A stretch of 34,987 bases of DNA from an uncultured Puniceicoccaceae bacterium. Lineage in GTDB: Bacteria; Verrucomicrobiota; Verrucomicrobiia; Opitutales; Coraliomargaritaceae. Location: NCBI GenBank assembly GCA_905479975.1, contig CAJQOS010000035.1, forward strand, positions 1-34,987, in the 5' to 3' direction. Both the position numbers and the translations under genes were made by a program. Positions 14,245 through 22,254 of this stretch are shown piece by piece. Every line of letters begins with the position of its first letter. Position 1 is the first letter of the stretch. Below the pieces are notes generated by a model. It did no database searches. It was not told the origin of the DNA and saw only the letters and a list, made by a program, of their open reading frames with translations.

Positions 14245-15900
14245 TTACTGGTTTTCTGAGCTTGTAGCCGCTTGCTGATCGACCTCCATCAGCTTGTAAA
14301 GGGCTGCTAGGCCAGAGGCTCCCTCTTGAATGTCTGCCTCATAGTCGTGCGGATCTGAGGGCTGGTCAGCGAGTAATATGAATTCAAAGGCTTGCGGGTT
14401 TTGCTGCAAATAATAGCGTAGAATGTCGTCGGCGGCTAAGATCCAGCGGCCTTTCATTTTTACCAGTGAGAAATCGATTTCACTCTTTCCGTTGGTTGTG
14501 CGATACACGACTTCGGTGCAGCACTGGTAGGAGTCGTCTTGGAAGTTGAATCTGAAGTCGTAGGCCGCATCGACGTATTGGAAGACTTTGATGAGCTGTT
14601 GGGTTCGCTCTTGCTGTGTGATATTGGGGCGAATCACGACGAGGCGATTGATGTGTGTCTCCAGTAGTTTGTCGAGCGAGTGCATGACGACGCCCTCGGC
14701 GACAGCTTCGATGATATCGACATTGTAGCCGCCTTCCATGGTGGTGACGTTGACATTTTTAATAAGTGCTTCGGCTTGTTGCTTGGAGATCGCTGCTTGA
14801 GTCAGAGCTGCCTCGGTGAGGCCTGCGCTGCGCCGGTCTTCGACACTGCCGATGTAAGTGATGCCGTGTTTGAATTTCCCCGGCAGGAAGACATTGCTCA
14901 TGTAGCCTGCGCTGAAGGTGAGGATGATGTCGCCCGGTTGTAATGCCTCTTTGATGTGCTGTGCTTGCTCTTTGGAGAATTCGAGGAGATGCGTCTCCGG
15001 TTTTTTCAGGCGTGCGACATTCTTGAAAATGAAGCCTCGTGTTGAATAGAGTCCGCGACCGATCGAGTCTTCTGCCTTGTCGGCGAGGTTGGCAATCTTG
15101 CTGTGGTGGAGTCTGTTTTCGACGTCGGTTAGTATTTGTCGATCCACGTGCAGGATATATCGAGTCTGGATATGTGTGTCGGCATGTAGGGTGTCCAGAT
15201 GTTCGATTCGGCGGGCGTAGGATGGATCTGAGGTCTTTAGTTGGCTGAGTGCGCTGTCGGGGGACTCCAGGTCTTTGGAGAATAAATACCAAGAAATATC
15301 GAGTAGTTCCATGTTGTCCGGATCGGTGACCCGATCATAGAGTGTGTCGTAGCCGCCTGCCGGTAGGTCATAGCTGGGATGCGCGACGTTAAGTCGTTTG
15401 ATCAGATCCTTATTGTCGTGGAAGAGTGCTCCAAAATAGGAGTTGTAGTAGCTGCGAGTGAGACCGGCTGACATGCCGATGACGGCACCTTTTGTGTGAG
15501 TGGCGGCATCCGTTGCGTGGTTGTTTCGATAGAAATTGACGATGTCGGCGAGCGCATCGCCGGCATTGATGCTGCGAAACATTAGCATCTCGATCTGCTT
15601 GTTTTCTGCGTCGCTTAAGTAGGGATCGGCTTTGAAGCTAAGGGTGCGCTTGAGGCTCGCGACTTCGCTGGTGAGGGCGATCATCTCGTCGGTCAGTGCA
15701 TCCAGTGTGGTGGCATCGCGCTCAACACGCGTTAGGCCGTATGGATTGGGACTGTGCTCCGACGTGTCTTGAGGCGCAGGGGTAAAGAGATCGATCCAGT
15801 TCTCGTCATTCGCAGTTTCTGGTATCGTTGAGCAGCCTGCGAGGATCAGAATGAGGGCGGTCGTGAGGTATTTGACGTCGAGGGATTTAGTCATCTTCAT
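14245..15900 (-). CDS. YiiX-type permuted-papain (NlpC/P60-like) lipoprotein
   Basis: The ATG at 15900 gives 551 residues with a lipoprotein leader ending 'LILAGC', so it should be anchored in the envelope. The first 310 residues are mostly helical with no recognised domain. The rest matches the YiiX/YebB permuted papain-like fold: 'LQPGDIILTF' near 322, 'KFKHGITYIG' near 343 with the candidate catalytic His, and 'YQCCTEVVYRT' near 458 with the candidate nucleophile Cys. Relatives are thought to cleave or transfer amide or thioester bonds in peptidoglycan or lipids; substrate is unknown here. The His-before-Cys order is the mark of the permuted group. The long N-terminal half is unusual for YiiX proteins (about 200 residues). 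The gene stands alone, with the DUF481 gene 91 bp downstream. Confidence 0.78.
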   Translation of the reverse strand: MKMTKSLDVKYLTTALILILAGCSTIPETANDENWIDLFTPAPQDTSEHSPNPYGLTRVERDATTLDALTDEMIALTSEVASLKRTLSFKADPYLSDAENKQIEMLMFRSINAGDALADIVNFYRNNHATDAATHTKGAVIGMSAGLTRSYYNSYFGALFHDNKDLIKRLNVAHPSYDLPAGGYDTLYDRVTDPDNMELLDISWYLFSKDLESPDSALSQLKTSDPSYARRIEHLDTLHADTHIQTRYILHVDRQILTDVENRLHHSKIANLADKAEDSIGRGLYSTRGFIFKNVARLKKPETHLLEFSKEQAQHIKEALQPGDIILTFSAGYMSNVFLPGKFKHGITYIGSVEDRRSAGLTEAALTQAAISKQQAEALIKNVNVTTMEGGYNVDIIEAVAEGVVMHSLDKLLETHINRLVVIRPNITQQERTQQLIKVFQYVDAAYDFRFNFQDDSYQCCTEVVYRTTNGKSEIDFSLVKMKGRWILAADDILRYYLQQNPQAFEFILLADQPSDPHDYEADIQEGASGLAALYKLMEVDQQAATSSENQ

Positions 15901-16026
15901 GGTGTTACGTATTCTGCGGTTGCCGAAGTGAGCGATTCGGGGGACGAGGCGCTCGATGGGTATTACAGTTACATCGCGATTGATTCGAAACAAGCATGGA
16001 TCTGTGGTTGGTGCTTGGGCACAAAA

Positions 16027-16060
16027 AAAACGGCCACATCCGTGAGGAAGTGGCCGTTTT
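16027..16060 (-). terminator. Rho-independent terminator of ilvB
   Basis: An 11-bp stem (AAAACGGCCAC with GTGGCCGTTTT) and a 12-nt loop lie 23 bp after the ilvB stop. On the minus strand the stem is followed by eight T residues. Confidence 0.88.
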
Positions 16061-16083
16061 GAATAAAAGGATGTAACAAATGC

Positions 16084-17868
16084 TTACTCTGACTTAATCA
16101 GAATCTCCTTCGCTCCGAGGCCTTGCTTGATCATCGGCAACACGTGCTCTGTGTAAGGCACGATCACTTCCAATAGGTAAGGGCCGTCGTGGTCGATCAT
16201 GTCTTGGATCGCGTCGCGTAGATCTTCGCGTTTGACGACGCGCTTGCCGGCAACGCCGAAGCCCTTAGCGATGGTGACGAAGTCCGGGTAGATGGCTTCG
16301 AGGTTATCAGGGCCACCGATGTTGTCCTTGTCGCACAGGATGGTTTGGCCGCGGACACTTTCGTAGAGCAAGTCTTCCCACTGAACTACCATACCGAGGT
16401 GTTGGTTGTTGAGGATGATTGTCTTCGCGTCGATCTTCTCGATCGCTGAAGTCGCTAGCTCCTGCACGTTCATGAGGAAGCAGCCGTCACCGTCAATGTT
16501 GACAACGAGTCTGTCTGGGAAGGCCACCTTCGCACCGATCGCCGCTGGAAGGCCGAAGCCCATGGTGCCGAGGCCGAGCGAGCTGATGTAAGTGCGTGGC
16601 TCGCGGAACTTGAAGAACTGGGCGGCCCACATTTGGTGCTGACCGACGCCAGTTGCGATGATGGCATCGCCCTTGGTGACTTCGTAGAGTGTTTCGATCG
16701 CTTCTTGTTGCGTGATGTGACCAGTTTTGTCGTAGCTGAACGGATATTTTTCCTTCCACTCGTTGATGGTCTTCATCCACGCGCTGATGTCGGGCTTGCT
16801 GAGTTTGCCGTCCTTGCTCAATTCGATCAAGCGAGTGAGTGCATACTTCACGTCCGAGTGAATGGCATGTTGCACGCGCTTGTTTTTGTTGTGCTCCGAT
16901 ACGTCGATGTCGATGTGGACGATCTCGGAGTCGGGTGCAAATTTGGAGACGAGACCAGTGATACGGTCGTCGAAGCGGGCGCCAGCGCAAATAAGGAGGT
17001 CGCTATCGCACACTGCCCAATTGCCGGCAACGGTGCCGTGCATGCCGAACCAGTAGAGTGATTGTGGGTGCTCTGCGTCGAATGCGCCGAGTCCCATGAG
17101 TGTCGAAGCGACTGGAATGCCCGTGAGTTCTGCGAACTCACGTAGTTCTAGGTGAGCTTCAGCTGAGACGATGCCGCCGCCAATGTAGAGAACCGGACGT
17201 TTCGCTTCGCCGATCAAATCGAGGAGATTGATGAGTTCTTCATCAGTAGCCTGTGGCTTAGTGTCGGCGATTTTATAGCCTGGCAGATCAACCTTGGCTG
17301 GGAAGACTGGCTTGAAGATAGCTTGCTGCACATCTTTCGGAATGTCGATCACGACGGGGCCCGGGCGACCTGTTGTGGCAATGTGGAAGGCTTCTTTGAC
17401 GACGCGCGGGAGGTCTTCCTTATCCAGCACAAGGAAGCTGTGCTTCACGATCGGCAGAGTCATGCCGAAGAAGTCAGTTTCTTGGAATGCGGTCTTACCG
17501 ATGAACTGCTGGTAAACTTGTCCGGTGATCGCAATCAGTGGAATGCTATCCATATAGGCATCGGCGATACAGGTGACGAGATTCGTCGCGCCGGGGCCGC
17601 TGGTTGCCATACAGACAGAGGCTTCGCCTTTGGCGCGGGCATAGCCGTGTGCCATGAATCCACCACCTTGCTCCATACGGGGCAGGATGGTGCGGATCTT
17701 CTTACTCTTGGTTAGAGCCTGATGCAGCTCCATTGATGCACCGCCAGGATAGGCAAACACCACATCCACACCCTCGCGCTCAAGAGAGGCGACCAAGACA
17801 TCAGCACCCTTCATTTCGGGGCCAATTTCGTCCTGTTCAGGAGAGTGAATAGCTGTATTGGTTTTCAT
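16084..17868 (-). CDS. ilvB: Acetolactate synthase, large (catalytic) subunit
   Basis: This 594-residue protein matches the usual size of the thiamine-diphosphate enzyme that joins two pyruvates (or pyruvate and 2-oxobutyrate), the first shared step of branched-chain amino acid synthesis. Visible landmarks: the cofactor-activating Glu66 in '[17 protein letters not shown]', the '[20 protein letters not shown]' loop, 'ITGQV', the FAD-region '[10 protein letters not shown]', and the ThDP/Mg motif starting '[16 protein letters not shown]' near 458 and closing at '[11 protein letters not shown]'. The residue before the Glu is Met where His is usual, which may be a lineage feature. No ilvN regulatory subunit or ilvC lies beside it, although these are commonly adjacent. 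The start is the ATG at 17868; a small hairpin lies in the leader at 17903-17920. Confidence 0.95.
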   Translation of the reverse strand: MKTNTAIHSPEQDEIGPEMKGADVLVASLEREGVDVVFAYPGGASMELHQALTKSKKIRTILPRMEQGGGFMAHGYARAKGEASVCMATSGPGATNLVTCIADAYMDSIPLIAITGQVYQQFIGKTAFQETDFFGMTLPIVKHSFLVLDKEDLPRVVKEAFHIATTGRPGPVVIDIPKDVQQAIFKPVFPAKVDLPGYKIADTKPQATDEELINLLDLIGEAKRPVLYIGGGIVSAEAHLELREFAELTGIPVASTLMGLGAFDAEHPQSLYWFGMHGTVAGNWAVCDSDLLICAGARFDDRITGLVSKFAPDSEIVHIDIDVSEHNKNKRVQHAIHSDVKYALTRLIELSKDGKLSKPDISAWMKTINEWKEKYPFSYDKTGHITQQEAIETLYEVTKGDAIIATGVGQHQMWAAQFFKFREPRTYISSLGLGTMGFGLPAAIGAKVAFPDRLVVNIDGDGCFLMNVQELATSAIEKIDAKTIILNNQHLGMVVQWEDLLYESVRGQTILCDKDNIGGPDNLEAIYPDFVTIAKGFGVAGKRVVKREDLRDAIQDMIDHDGPYLLEVIVPYTEHVLPMIKQGLGAKEILIKSE

Positions 17869-17902
17869 TATACTGTGGTGTGTTATGTTGTGTTCTTAAT
17901 GA

Positions 17903-17920
17903 GAGGGCAGGTGCGCCCTC
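17903..17920 (-). promoter_or_regulatory. Small hairpin in the ilvB leader
   Basis: GAGGGC and GCCCTC (6-bp arms, 6-nt loop) lie 35 bp upstream of the ilvB ATG. There is no leader peptide rich in Leu/Val/Ile and no T-run, so classical attenuation is not supported; the role is open. Confidence 0.25.
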
Positions 17921-18012
17921 AGGAAAAGTGAAGGAGAAAGACAGTAAAAAGCGCTCAAATCAAGCACGGAACAGCCTTGCGGGGCGCGTTGTTTCATTTC
18001 AATTTTCGCCAC

Positions 18013-18801
18013 ATGCCGAAAGTTTTATTTTTAGGAGATATCGTGGGGCGTCCGGGGCGCACTTTTGTAGCTGAGCGTGTTGCCTCGTTAAAGGCCGAGC
18101 TCGGCGCGGACATTGTGATCGCGAATGCGGAAAACTCTGCCGGTGGTGCGGGGATTACCAAGAAAATTGCAAACCAGCTGATTGCGGCGGGTATCGATGC
18201 AATCACGCTGGGCGATCATGTCTGGGATCAGAAGAATTTTGAAAATGAGATCGATGAACTGGAGCAAGTCTGCCGACCGGCGAATTTACCCGAGCAGAAT
18301 CCCGGGCGCACCCATCTGGTGATTGAGAAAAACGGCTTTCGGCTCGGGATTTTAACCGTGTTGGGGCGCAATTATTTAACGCTGAAATCGAGCTGCCCGT
18401 TTAAAATGGTGGCTGCCAAGCTTGCCGAGCTGAAGGACGCCTGCGATGCGGTGTTTGTGGAGGCGCACATGGAGGCGACTTCCGAGAAGATTGCACTTGG
18501 CTGGTATCTGGATGGCAAGGCAGCAGCGGTCGTGGGCACACATACGCACGCGCCCACGGCGGATGGACGTGTCTTACCGGGCGGCACTGCCTATTTAAGT
18601 GATGCTGGCATGTGCGGACCGTATCATTCGGTGCTGGGGCGTGATGTCGGCTCGGTGGTCGCGAGTTTTCTCGATGGCATGAAGCGCCGCTTCCCCGTGG
18701 CCGAAGATGACGTGCGTATCTGCGGCTGCCTGATCGATATCGATGCCACGACGGGGTTGGCAACCAGCTTTGAGCGAATTGAAGTGGTGAAAGAGGGGTA
18801 G
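18013..18801 (+). CDS. ymdB: YmdB-family metallophosphoesterase (TIGR00282 type)
   Basis: The 262-residue protein starts at the ATG at 18013, directly with the metal-binding strand '[14 protein letters not shown]'. Further metal-ligand motifs of the family follow in order: '[10 protein letters not shown]', '[11 protein letters not shown]', '[11 protein letters not shown]' and '[13 protein letters not shown]', then '[10 protein letters not shown]'. These make a binuclear (Fe/Mn-type) centre. In Bacillus the family hydrolyses 2',3'-cyclic AMP and affects RNase activity and biofilm choice; the same chemistry is likely but the role here is inferred. It is divergent from ilvB, and the possible small membrane protein starts 22 bp after its stop. 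Length matches the family (about 260). Confidence 0.92.
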   Translation: MPKVLFLGDIVGRPGRTFVAERVASLKAELGADIVIANAENSAGGAGITKKIANQLIAAGIDAITLGDHVWDQKNFENEIDELEQVCRPANLPEQNPGRTHLVIEKNGFRLGILTVLGRNYLTLKSSCPFKMVAAKLAELKDACDAVFVEAHMEATSEKIALGWYLDGKAAAVVGTHTHAPTADGRVLPGGTAYLSDAGMCGPYHSVLGRDVGSVVASFLDGMKRRFPVAEDDVRICGCLIDIDATTGLATSFERIEVVKEG

Positions 18802-18823
18802 GCTTCTTTTACTCTCGGTCGCC

Positions 18824-18961
18824 ATGATGCTGCTACTCTCAGGGGCTGTGGTTGCCGCGTTATTCCTGCCAGTTTCGGGGGGTATTATTAAGCAGTTGCC
18901 TCCGAGCGGCCCTGTTCCTGCTGCGCAAGTCGGATCAGTTAGTGTTTCGCCTCAATCGTGA
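18824..18961 (+). CDS. Possible 45-residue small membrane protein
   Basis: An open frame of 45 codons begins with two ATGs (18824, 18827) 22 bp after the ymdB stop. It encodes a hydrophobic stretch 'MMLLLSGAVVAALFLPVSGG' followed by a Pro/Ser/Val-rich tail that begins 'IIKQLPPSGPVP'. This looks like a single membrane helix or an uncleaved leader. Its end overlaps the convergent STN gene by 23 bp. There is no clear Shine-Dalgarno. A chance open frame is possible; conservation across related genomes would decide. Confidence 0.35.
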   Translation: MMLLLSGAVVAALFLPVSGGIIKQLPPSGPVPAAQVGSVSVSPQS

Positions 18962-19691
18962 TCGCATCTTGCCCTGCCTGCCATGTCATCTGTTGATCTG
19001 CGCAGATCGTATCTAAAATATCCGCGACTGACTGGTTTTTAAAGGAGTAGGAGTGTGTCTCGGTGTAAAGCTTTGAGTTAAATAGTGGCACGATGTTGAT
19101 GCCTTTTTCGCCGTTGAGACCGTTGGTGACTGTCGCCATGGAGAGTTTATCGATTATTTGAGGTAGCGTTGCGTCGTTGATTGATAACTCGAGAATCATT
19201 GCTTTGTTCAGTGCATGCGTTCCAGCTTGGCGAGCGAGTGTCGAGAGTCTGCGTGTTTCGTTTTGTATTTGTTGTTCGAGCTCTGCTTTATACTCGAATG
19301 CTTTTTTGTAGGATGTATTCAGTTCTGTTGGGGAACGGAAAATGACGACGCGGCCATCTTGATAAAACCAATGTGCGCTGACTTGTTGTGTTATGAATTC
19401 GAGGACTCGATTGATGCTCAGATTGCGCAGTTCGATGTCCCAGTGGAGATCGCGGATCGATTCAGAGGTGATGATCTCAACGCCATGGCCTCTCATGGTT
19501 TCAATCATGACCTGGGGGGTGGCTTTCTCCAATTTGAGAGATGGAATGATCTTTGAGCCCAACTCGGAGGGGAGGAGGTAGGGCGCGAGTTCGGCCTGTA
19601 GTCGCTCCAGTTCTGGCGATGTGGTTTGCGCGCCGAGTCAGAGGCTCGCAATGATCCATGCGAACAGGCTGAGGCTTAGAGTGAATCGCAT
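18939..19691 (-). pseudogene. STN-domain exported protein gene with an in-frame TGA in the signal peptide
   Basis: From ATG 19691 (or an in-frame ATG at 19700) the frame reads a normal leader (MRFTLSLSLFAWIIASL), then TGA at 19638-19640, then continues open without a shift for 232 codons to 18939. The part after the stop contains 'LGAQTTSPELERLQAEL' and a domain like the secretin/TonB short N-terminal (STN) domain: 'GSKIIPSLKLEKATPQVMI', 'ITSESIRDLHWDIELRNLS', 'VSAHWFYQDGRVVIF'. A second similar unit lies at the C-terminus ('SFKNQSVADILDTICADQQM'). No ATG restarts the mature part; the first non-ATG option is a TTG at 19562, which would lose the leader. This is either a nonsense mutation, a sequencing error or, less likely, readthrough. 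It lies 20 bp after the ferredoxin gene on the same strand. Confidence 0.65.
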
Positions 19692-19711
19692 TGGAGGCAT
19701 GGTCCTGTTTG

Positions 19712-19972
19712 TTACGCGTCGATCACCAGGTCGGCGGCGCCCTTGGGCGCACAGCAGCAGAGTAGGGCGTTGCCTTCGTCGGGCTCGCCAGTGTGTCCCA
19801 TGGGGTATTCAACTTCGCCGGAGACGATCTTGTGTTGGCAGGCGGTGCAGTTGCCCATGCGGCAGCCGTAGTCGAGGTCGAGGTCGTTGGCCTCTGCGAA
19901 TTCGAGGATGTTTTCTTCGCTGCCGTCCCAGTTGAGCTCGACGCCAGATTTTTGAAAAGTGATTTTAGGCAT
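19712..19972 (-). CDS. Plant-type 2Fe-2S ferredoxin
   Basis: The 86-residue protein has the cluster motif CX4CX2C ('[14 protein letters not shown]', residues about 37-48) and a final Cys in 'LLCCCAPKG', which together bind one [2Fe-2S] cluster in a beta-grasp fold. Flanking sequence '[13 protein letters not shown]' and '[11 protein letters not shown]' fits the plant/vertebrate-type small ferredoxins. It should carry single electrons in the cytoplasm; no reductase or oxygenase partner is nearby. It ends 20 bp before the STN-domain gene on the same strand, and the two may be co-transcribed. Confidence 0.9.
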   Translation of the reverse strand: MPKITFQKSGVELNWDGSEENILEFAEANDLDLDYGCRMGNCTACQHKIVSGEVEYPMGHTGEPDEGNALLCCCAPKGAADLVIDA

Positions 19973-20121
19973 GGGGTGGATGCAATAGCGGAAATGAGTG
20001 AACGCAAACCGTTAATCCTAAATGCGCGTGGTAACAAGCGGGCACTGCGGTTGTCTTCGCTAGAGATCACACTTTGTGATTTCAAGTTGGGGTAAGGCAA
20101 AAGGGGCAGGGTAAGGCAAAA

Positions 20122-20249
20122 GCACCAGTCCACGCATTCTAACATTTTTCAATCCGTGTGTTTGATTCAATCGGGGGAGGGCACGTATGTGATAATAGTT
20201 CATAGAGGATGGTCTTTACCTTGTCTTGTTAGATTGCGTGGACTGGTGC
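20122..20249. repeat. 128-bp element bounded by 22-bp inverted repeats
   Basis: 20122-20143 and 20228-20249 are inverted copies with 21 of 22 bases matching. A 14-bp direct repeat (GGGTAAGGCAAAAG at 20090-20103 and 20109-20122) abuts the left arm. The right arm covers the last codons of the transposase remnant. It has the look of a MITE or of a second insertion that cut the IS remnant. Confidence 0.55.
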
Positions 20250-20561
20250 CATATCTGGTCCTAGCATAAACCATCCCTTGAAGTCGAACGTCCACACTTC
20301 ATTGGGACGCGTGGGCTGTGTCAGGTCCTCTGATAGAACCCGATGCACTCCTGGTTTACGCTTACGCTTCTTGGTCAACCCGCGACGACTCAGGAGATTA
20401 TTGATTGTGTTGATATGTGGCCGATCCGTTAAACCATGAACTCGGTAGAGCCTGTCGTGGATCTTCTTCGGCCCCCAGGTCGGATGTTTCTTGCGCTCTT
20501 TTAAGATCAGCTTCTCGACGGCTGCGCTGGTTGTGAACGGACAATCCTTCGGTCGACGGCT
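20229..20561 (-). mobile_element. IS481-family transposase remnant (truncated at both ends)
   Basis: A minus-strand frame without a start codon encodes about 108 residues. Recognisable parts are 'LKERKKHPTWGPKKIHDRL', a 'TINNLLSRRGL' helix-turn-helix end, a basic linker 'KKRKRKPG', and 'RPNEVWTFDFKGWF', the first Asp strand of the integrase (rve) core. The order is that of IS481-type transposases. Similarity stops right after 'FKGWF', so the other catalytic residues (the second Asp and the Glu) are gone, as is the N-terminal part. The left end falls in the inverted-repeat element 20122-20249 and the right end meets the palindromic repeat at 20558-20643. It is dead and marks an old insertion site. 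Confidence 0.8.
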
Positions 20562-20643
20562 GCTTTAGCTGCCGTTTTGATATAACTAGCTAACGCGGAA
20601 TGACTAGGGAATCTGCGGGCAGCTAAAGTAGCCTGTCCTTGGG
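20558..20643. repeat. Palindromic dispersed repeat, copy 1
   Basis: Arms at 20558-20573 and 20618-20633 are inverted copies with 15 of 16 bases matching (GGCTGCTTTAGCTGCC core). The right arm plus its flank, 20618-20643, matches 22951-22976 in 23 of 26 bases, so this is a repeat family with a second copy in the window. The element starts where the IS481 reading frame becomes recognisable, suggesting it inserted in or next to the transposon. Confidence 0.65.
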
Positions 20644-20670
20644 GCCGACTGGCTTCTGATTAAAAGAATG

Positions 20671-20771
20671 TTGACCGCAAGACAGGCGAGTATCGTATAG
20701 GGATTTGCTCCTTAACGAAGTTTAATCAACCAGTCTTTCAAATCTAGCCACTGTAACAGGTGGCTTTTTTG
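20671..20771 (+). ncRNA. Possible short RNA or attenuated leader with promoter and terminator
   Basis: A promoter-like pair, TTGACC at 20671-20676 and TATAGG at 20696-20701 (or CGTATA with a 17-bp spacer), is followed after about 65 bp by a terminator at 20746-20770. There is no open frame between them. The predicted transcript would be about 65 nt. It lies 40 bp upstream of the 76-residue gene at 20811, so it could be its attenuated leader or a free small RNA. Promoter matches are moderate. Confidence 0.35.
20746..20770 (+). terminator. Rho-independent terminator without an upstream protein gene
   Basis: AGCCAC pairs with GTGGCT (extended by CTG/CAG with a bulge) and is followed by five more T residues to 20770. 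Genes upstream are on the other strand. Confidence 0.65.
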
Positions 20772-20810
20772 TGTCTGGACGGGCGCAAGCGGTTGTCTAG
20801 GGTCTAGGCT

Positions 20811-21041
20811 ATGTCCAAAATTCGCCAAATTGATTATTCTACACCTCGAACCTTGCACGCATATAGTGGAAAGCGAGTTGTTCGCATGACTGGGGATGAC
20901 TCTCGTTATAAGTTTACGGGTGAAATGCTCGATGGGGTGGAGGACGAATTTGCCAAAATCGGCGAAATTCGCAAAGATTGGCAGAAGAGCGCCTTTCCGC
21001 TGCCATGGACGGATTCGCCGGATGTGGTGCGTCCGGACTAA
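20811..21041 (+). CDS. Small conserved-looking protein, function unknown
   Basis: I do not recognise this 76-residue protein. It is soluble, without a signal peptide or cysteines. It contains 'RQIDYSTPRTLHAYSGKRVV', then 'MTGDDSRYKFTGEML', an acidic stretch 'DGVEDEFAKIGEIRKDW', and ends 'FPLPWTDSPDVVRPD'. The balanced composition and continuous frame suggest a real gene rather than chance. It lies 131 bp upstream of rpsP on the same strand and 40 bp downstream of a terminator, so it may be the first gene of the rpsP-trmD-rplS transcript. Confidence 0.6.
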   Translation: MSKIRQIDYSTPRTLHAYSGKRVVRMTGDDSRYKFTGEMLDGVEDEFAKIGEIRKDWQKSAFPLPWTDSPDVVRPD

Positions 21042-21172
21042 TCCGTATTATCACGATTCATTTGAATAAGGCAGTCTCCACGCTTGACAGGTGTCACTGG
21101 AACTCCTTTTTTCTTCGCTCTTCACAACTTCCGGCCTCTGGCCCTGAAATCTCCCGAAACCAATAACAATAT

Positions 21173-21517
21173 ATGGCACTCAAAATCCGCCTCCAACGTC
21201 ACGGCGCAAGCCACCGTCCTTTTTATCGCTTAGTCGTCACCGAGTCTCTTGCTCGTCGCGATGGCCGTTTCGTCGAAGTGCTCGGCACTTACGAGCCACA
21301 AGCGAAGCGTGCTAACGAAGAAGTTAAGCTGAAGCTTGACCGTATTGATTACTGGAAGTCTGTTGGCGCGAAGCCTACAGACACAGCTGCTAGCTTGATC
21401 CGCAAGGTTCGCCGCGAAGCTGCTGAAGCGCCTGCAACTGAAGCACCTGCTAAAAAAGCTGCTGCCGTTGAAGCACCTGTTGTTGAAGCACCTGCTGCTG
21501 AAGCGACTGAAGCGTAA
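21173..21517 (+). CDS. rpsP: 30S ribosomal protein S16 with an Ala/Pro/Glu-rich tail
   Basis: Residues 1-80 are a standard S16: 'MALKIRLQRHGASHRPFYRL', 'RDGRFVEVLGTYEP' and 'LDRIDYWKSVGAKPTDTAAS'. S16 binds 16S rRNA and is needed for 30S assembly. The protein is 114 residues, longer than the usual 80-90, because of a low-complexity tail built of repeated 'EAPA/EAPV' units that is probably disordered. It leads the rpsP-trmD-rplS group; trmD begins 44 bp downstream. Confidence 0.96.
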   Translation: MALKIRLQRHGASHRPFYRLVVTESLARRDGRFVEVLGTYEPQAKRANEEVKLKLDRIDYWKSVGAKPTDTAASLIRKVRREAAEAPATEAPAKKAAAVEAPVVEAPAAEATEA

Positions 21518-21561
21518 GCCGGTCTTTTCCCTGATTCATCGGGACATCGACCGATTGCAGT

Positions 21562-22254
21562 ATGCACATCGAGTTTGATATTTTAACCCTCTTCCCAGAA
21601 ATGGTGGAGGGTTTTTTATCGTCCAGTATGTTGGGACGAGGGCAACGCAATGGCTTGATTCGTGCCGATGCGCACCAATTGCGCGATTGGGCGACGGATA
21701 AACATCACAAGACCGACGAGCTGCCGTATGGTGGCGGTGCGGGAATGGTGATGAAGCCCGAGCCGATCTATGCGGCGGTGGAGTCGCTGCGCCGTCCCGA
21801 GACGAAAGTTATCTATATGGCACCCGATGGGGAGCCGCTTACCAGCCAATTGGCGCGTGAATTGGTACAAGAGAAGCACCTGATACTATTAAGTGGTCAT
21901 TATGAAGGCGTCGATCAGCGCGTTCGCGACGATTTAATCGATAGAGAAGTCAGTATCGGGGATTATGTGCTGACAAATGGCACGCTGGCAGCCGCAGTAG
22001 TGATCGATTGTGTGAGCCGATTTGTGCCTGAATTTTTAGGTGACGAAAAATCCTTGACGGAGGAATCCTTTATGACCAACTTCCTCGCCTTTCCTCAATA
22101 CACCCGTCCTGCGGAGTTTCGCGGAATGAGTGTGCCAGACGTCTTATTGTCTGGAGATCATGGCGCCATTGAAAAATGGCGGCACGAGCAGCAGATAGAA
22201 AAGACCCAGCAACTAAGACCAGACATTTTAAAAAACGGAGAATTCCAGCAATGA
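21562..22254 (+). CDS. trmD: tRNA (guanine-37-N1)-methyltransferase
   Basis: The 230-residue protein is a SPOUT-class enzyme that methylates G37 next to the anticodon, using S-adenosylmethionine, which prevents frameshifting. Family motifs are all present: 'FDILTLFPEM' at the start, 'DELPYGGGAGMVMKPEP', 'LLSGHYEGVDQRV' and 'SIGDYVLTNG' of the knotted cofactor site, and the C-terminal 'FPQYTRPAEFRGMSVPDVLL'. In most bacteria rimM lies between rpsP and trmD; it is absent here. The stop codon overlaps the rplS start (ATGA), which suggests translational coupling. Confidence 0.96.
   Translation: MHIEFDILTLFPEMVEGFLSSSMLGRGQRNGLIRADAHQLRDWATDKHHKTDELPYGGGAGMVMKPEPIYAAVESLRRPETKVIYMAPDGEPLTSQLARELVQEKHLILLSGHYEGVDQRVRDDLIDREVSIGDYVLTNGTLAAAVVIDCVSRFVPEFLGDEKSLTEESFMTNFLAFPQYTRPAEFRGMSVPDVLLSGDHGAIEKWRHEQQIEKTQQLRPDILKNGEFQQ

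Noticed and set aside
20229-20561. Functional transposase.
   Set aside because: No start codon, no N-terminal domain, and catalytic residues after the first Asp strand are missing.
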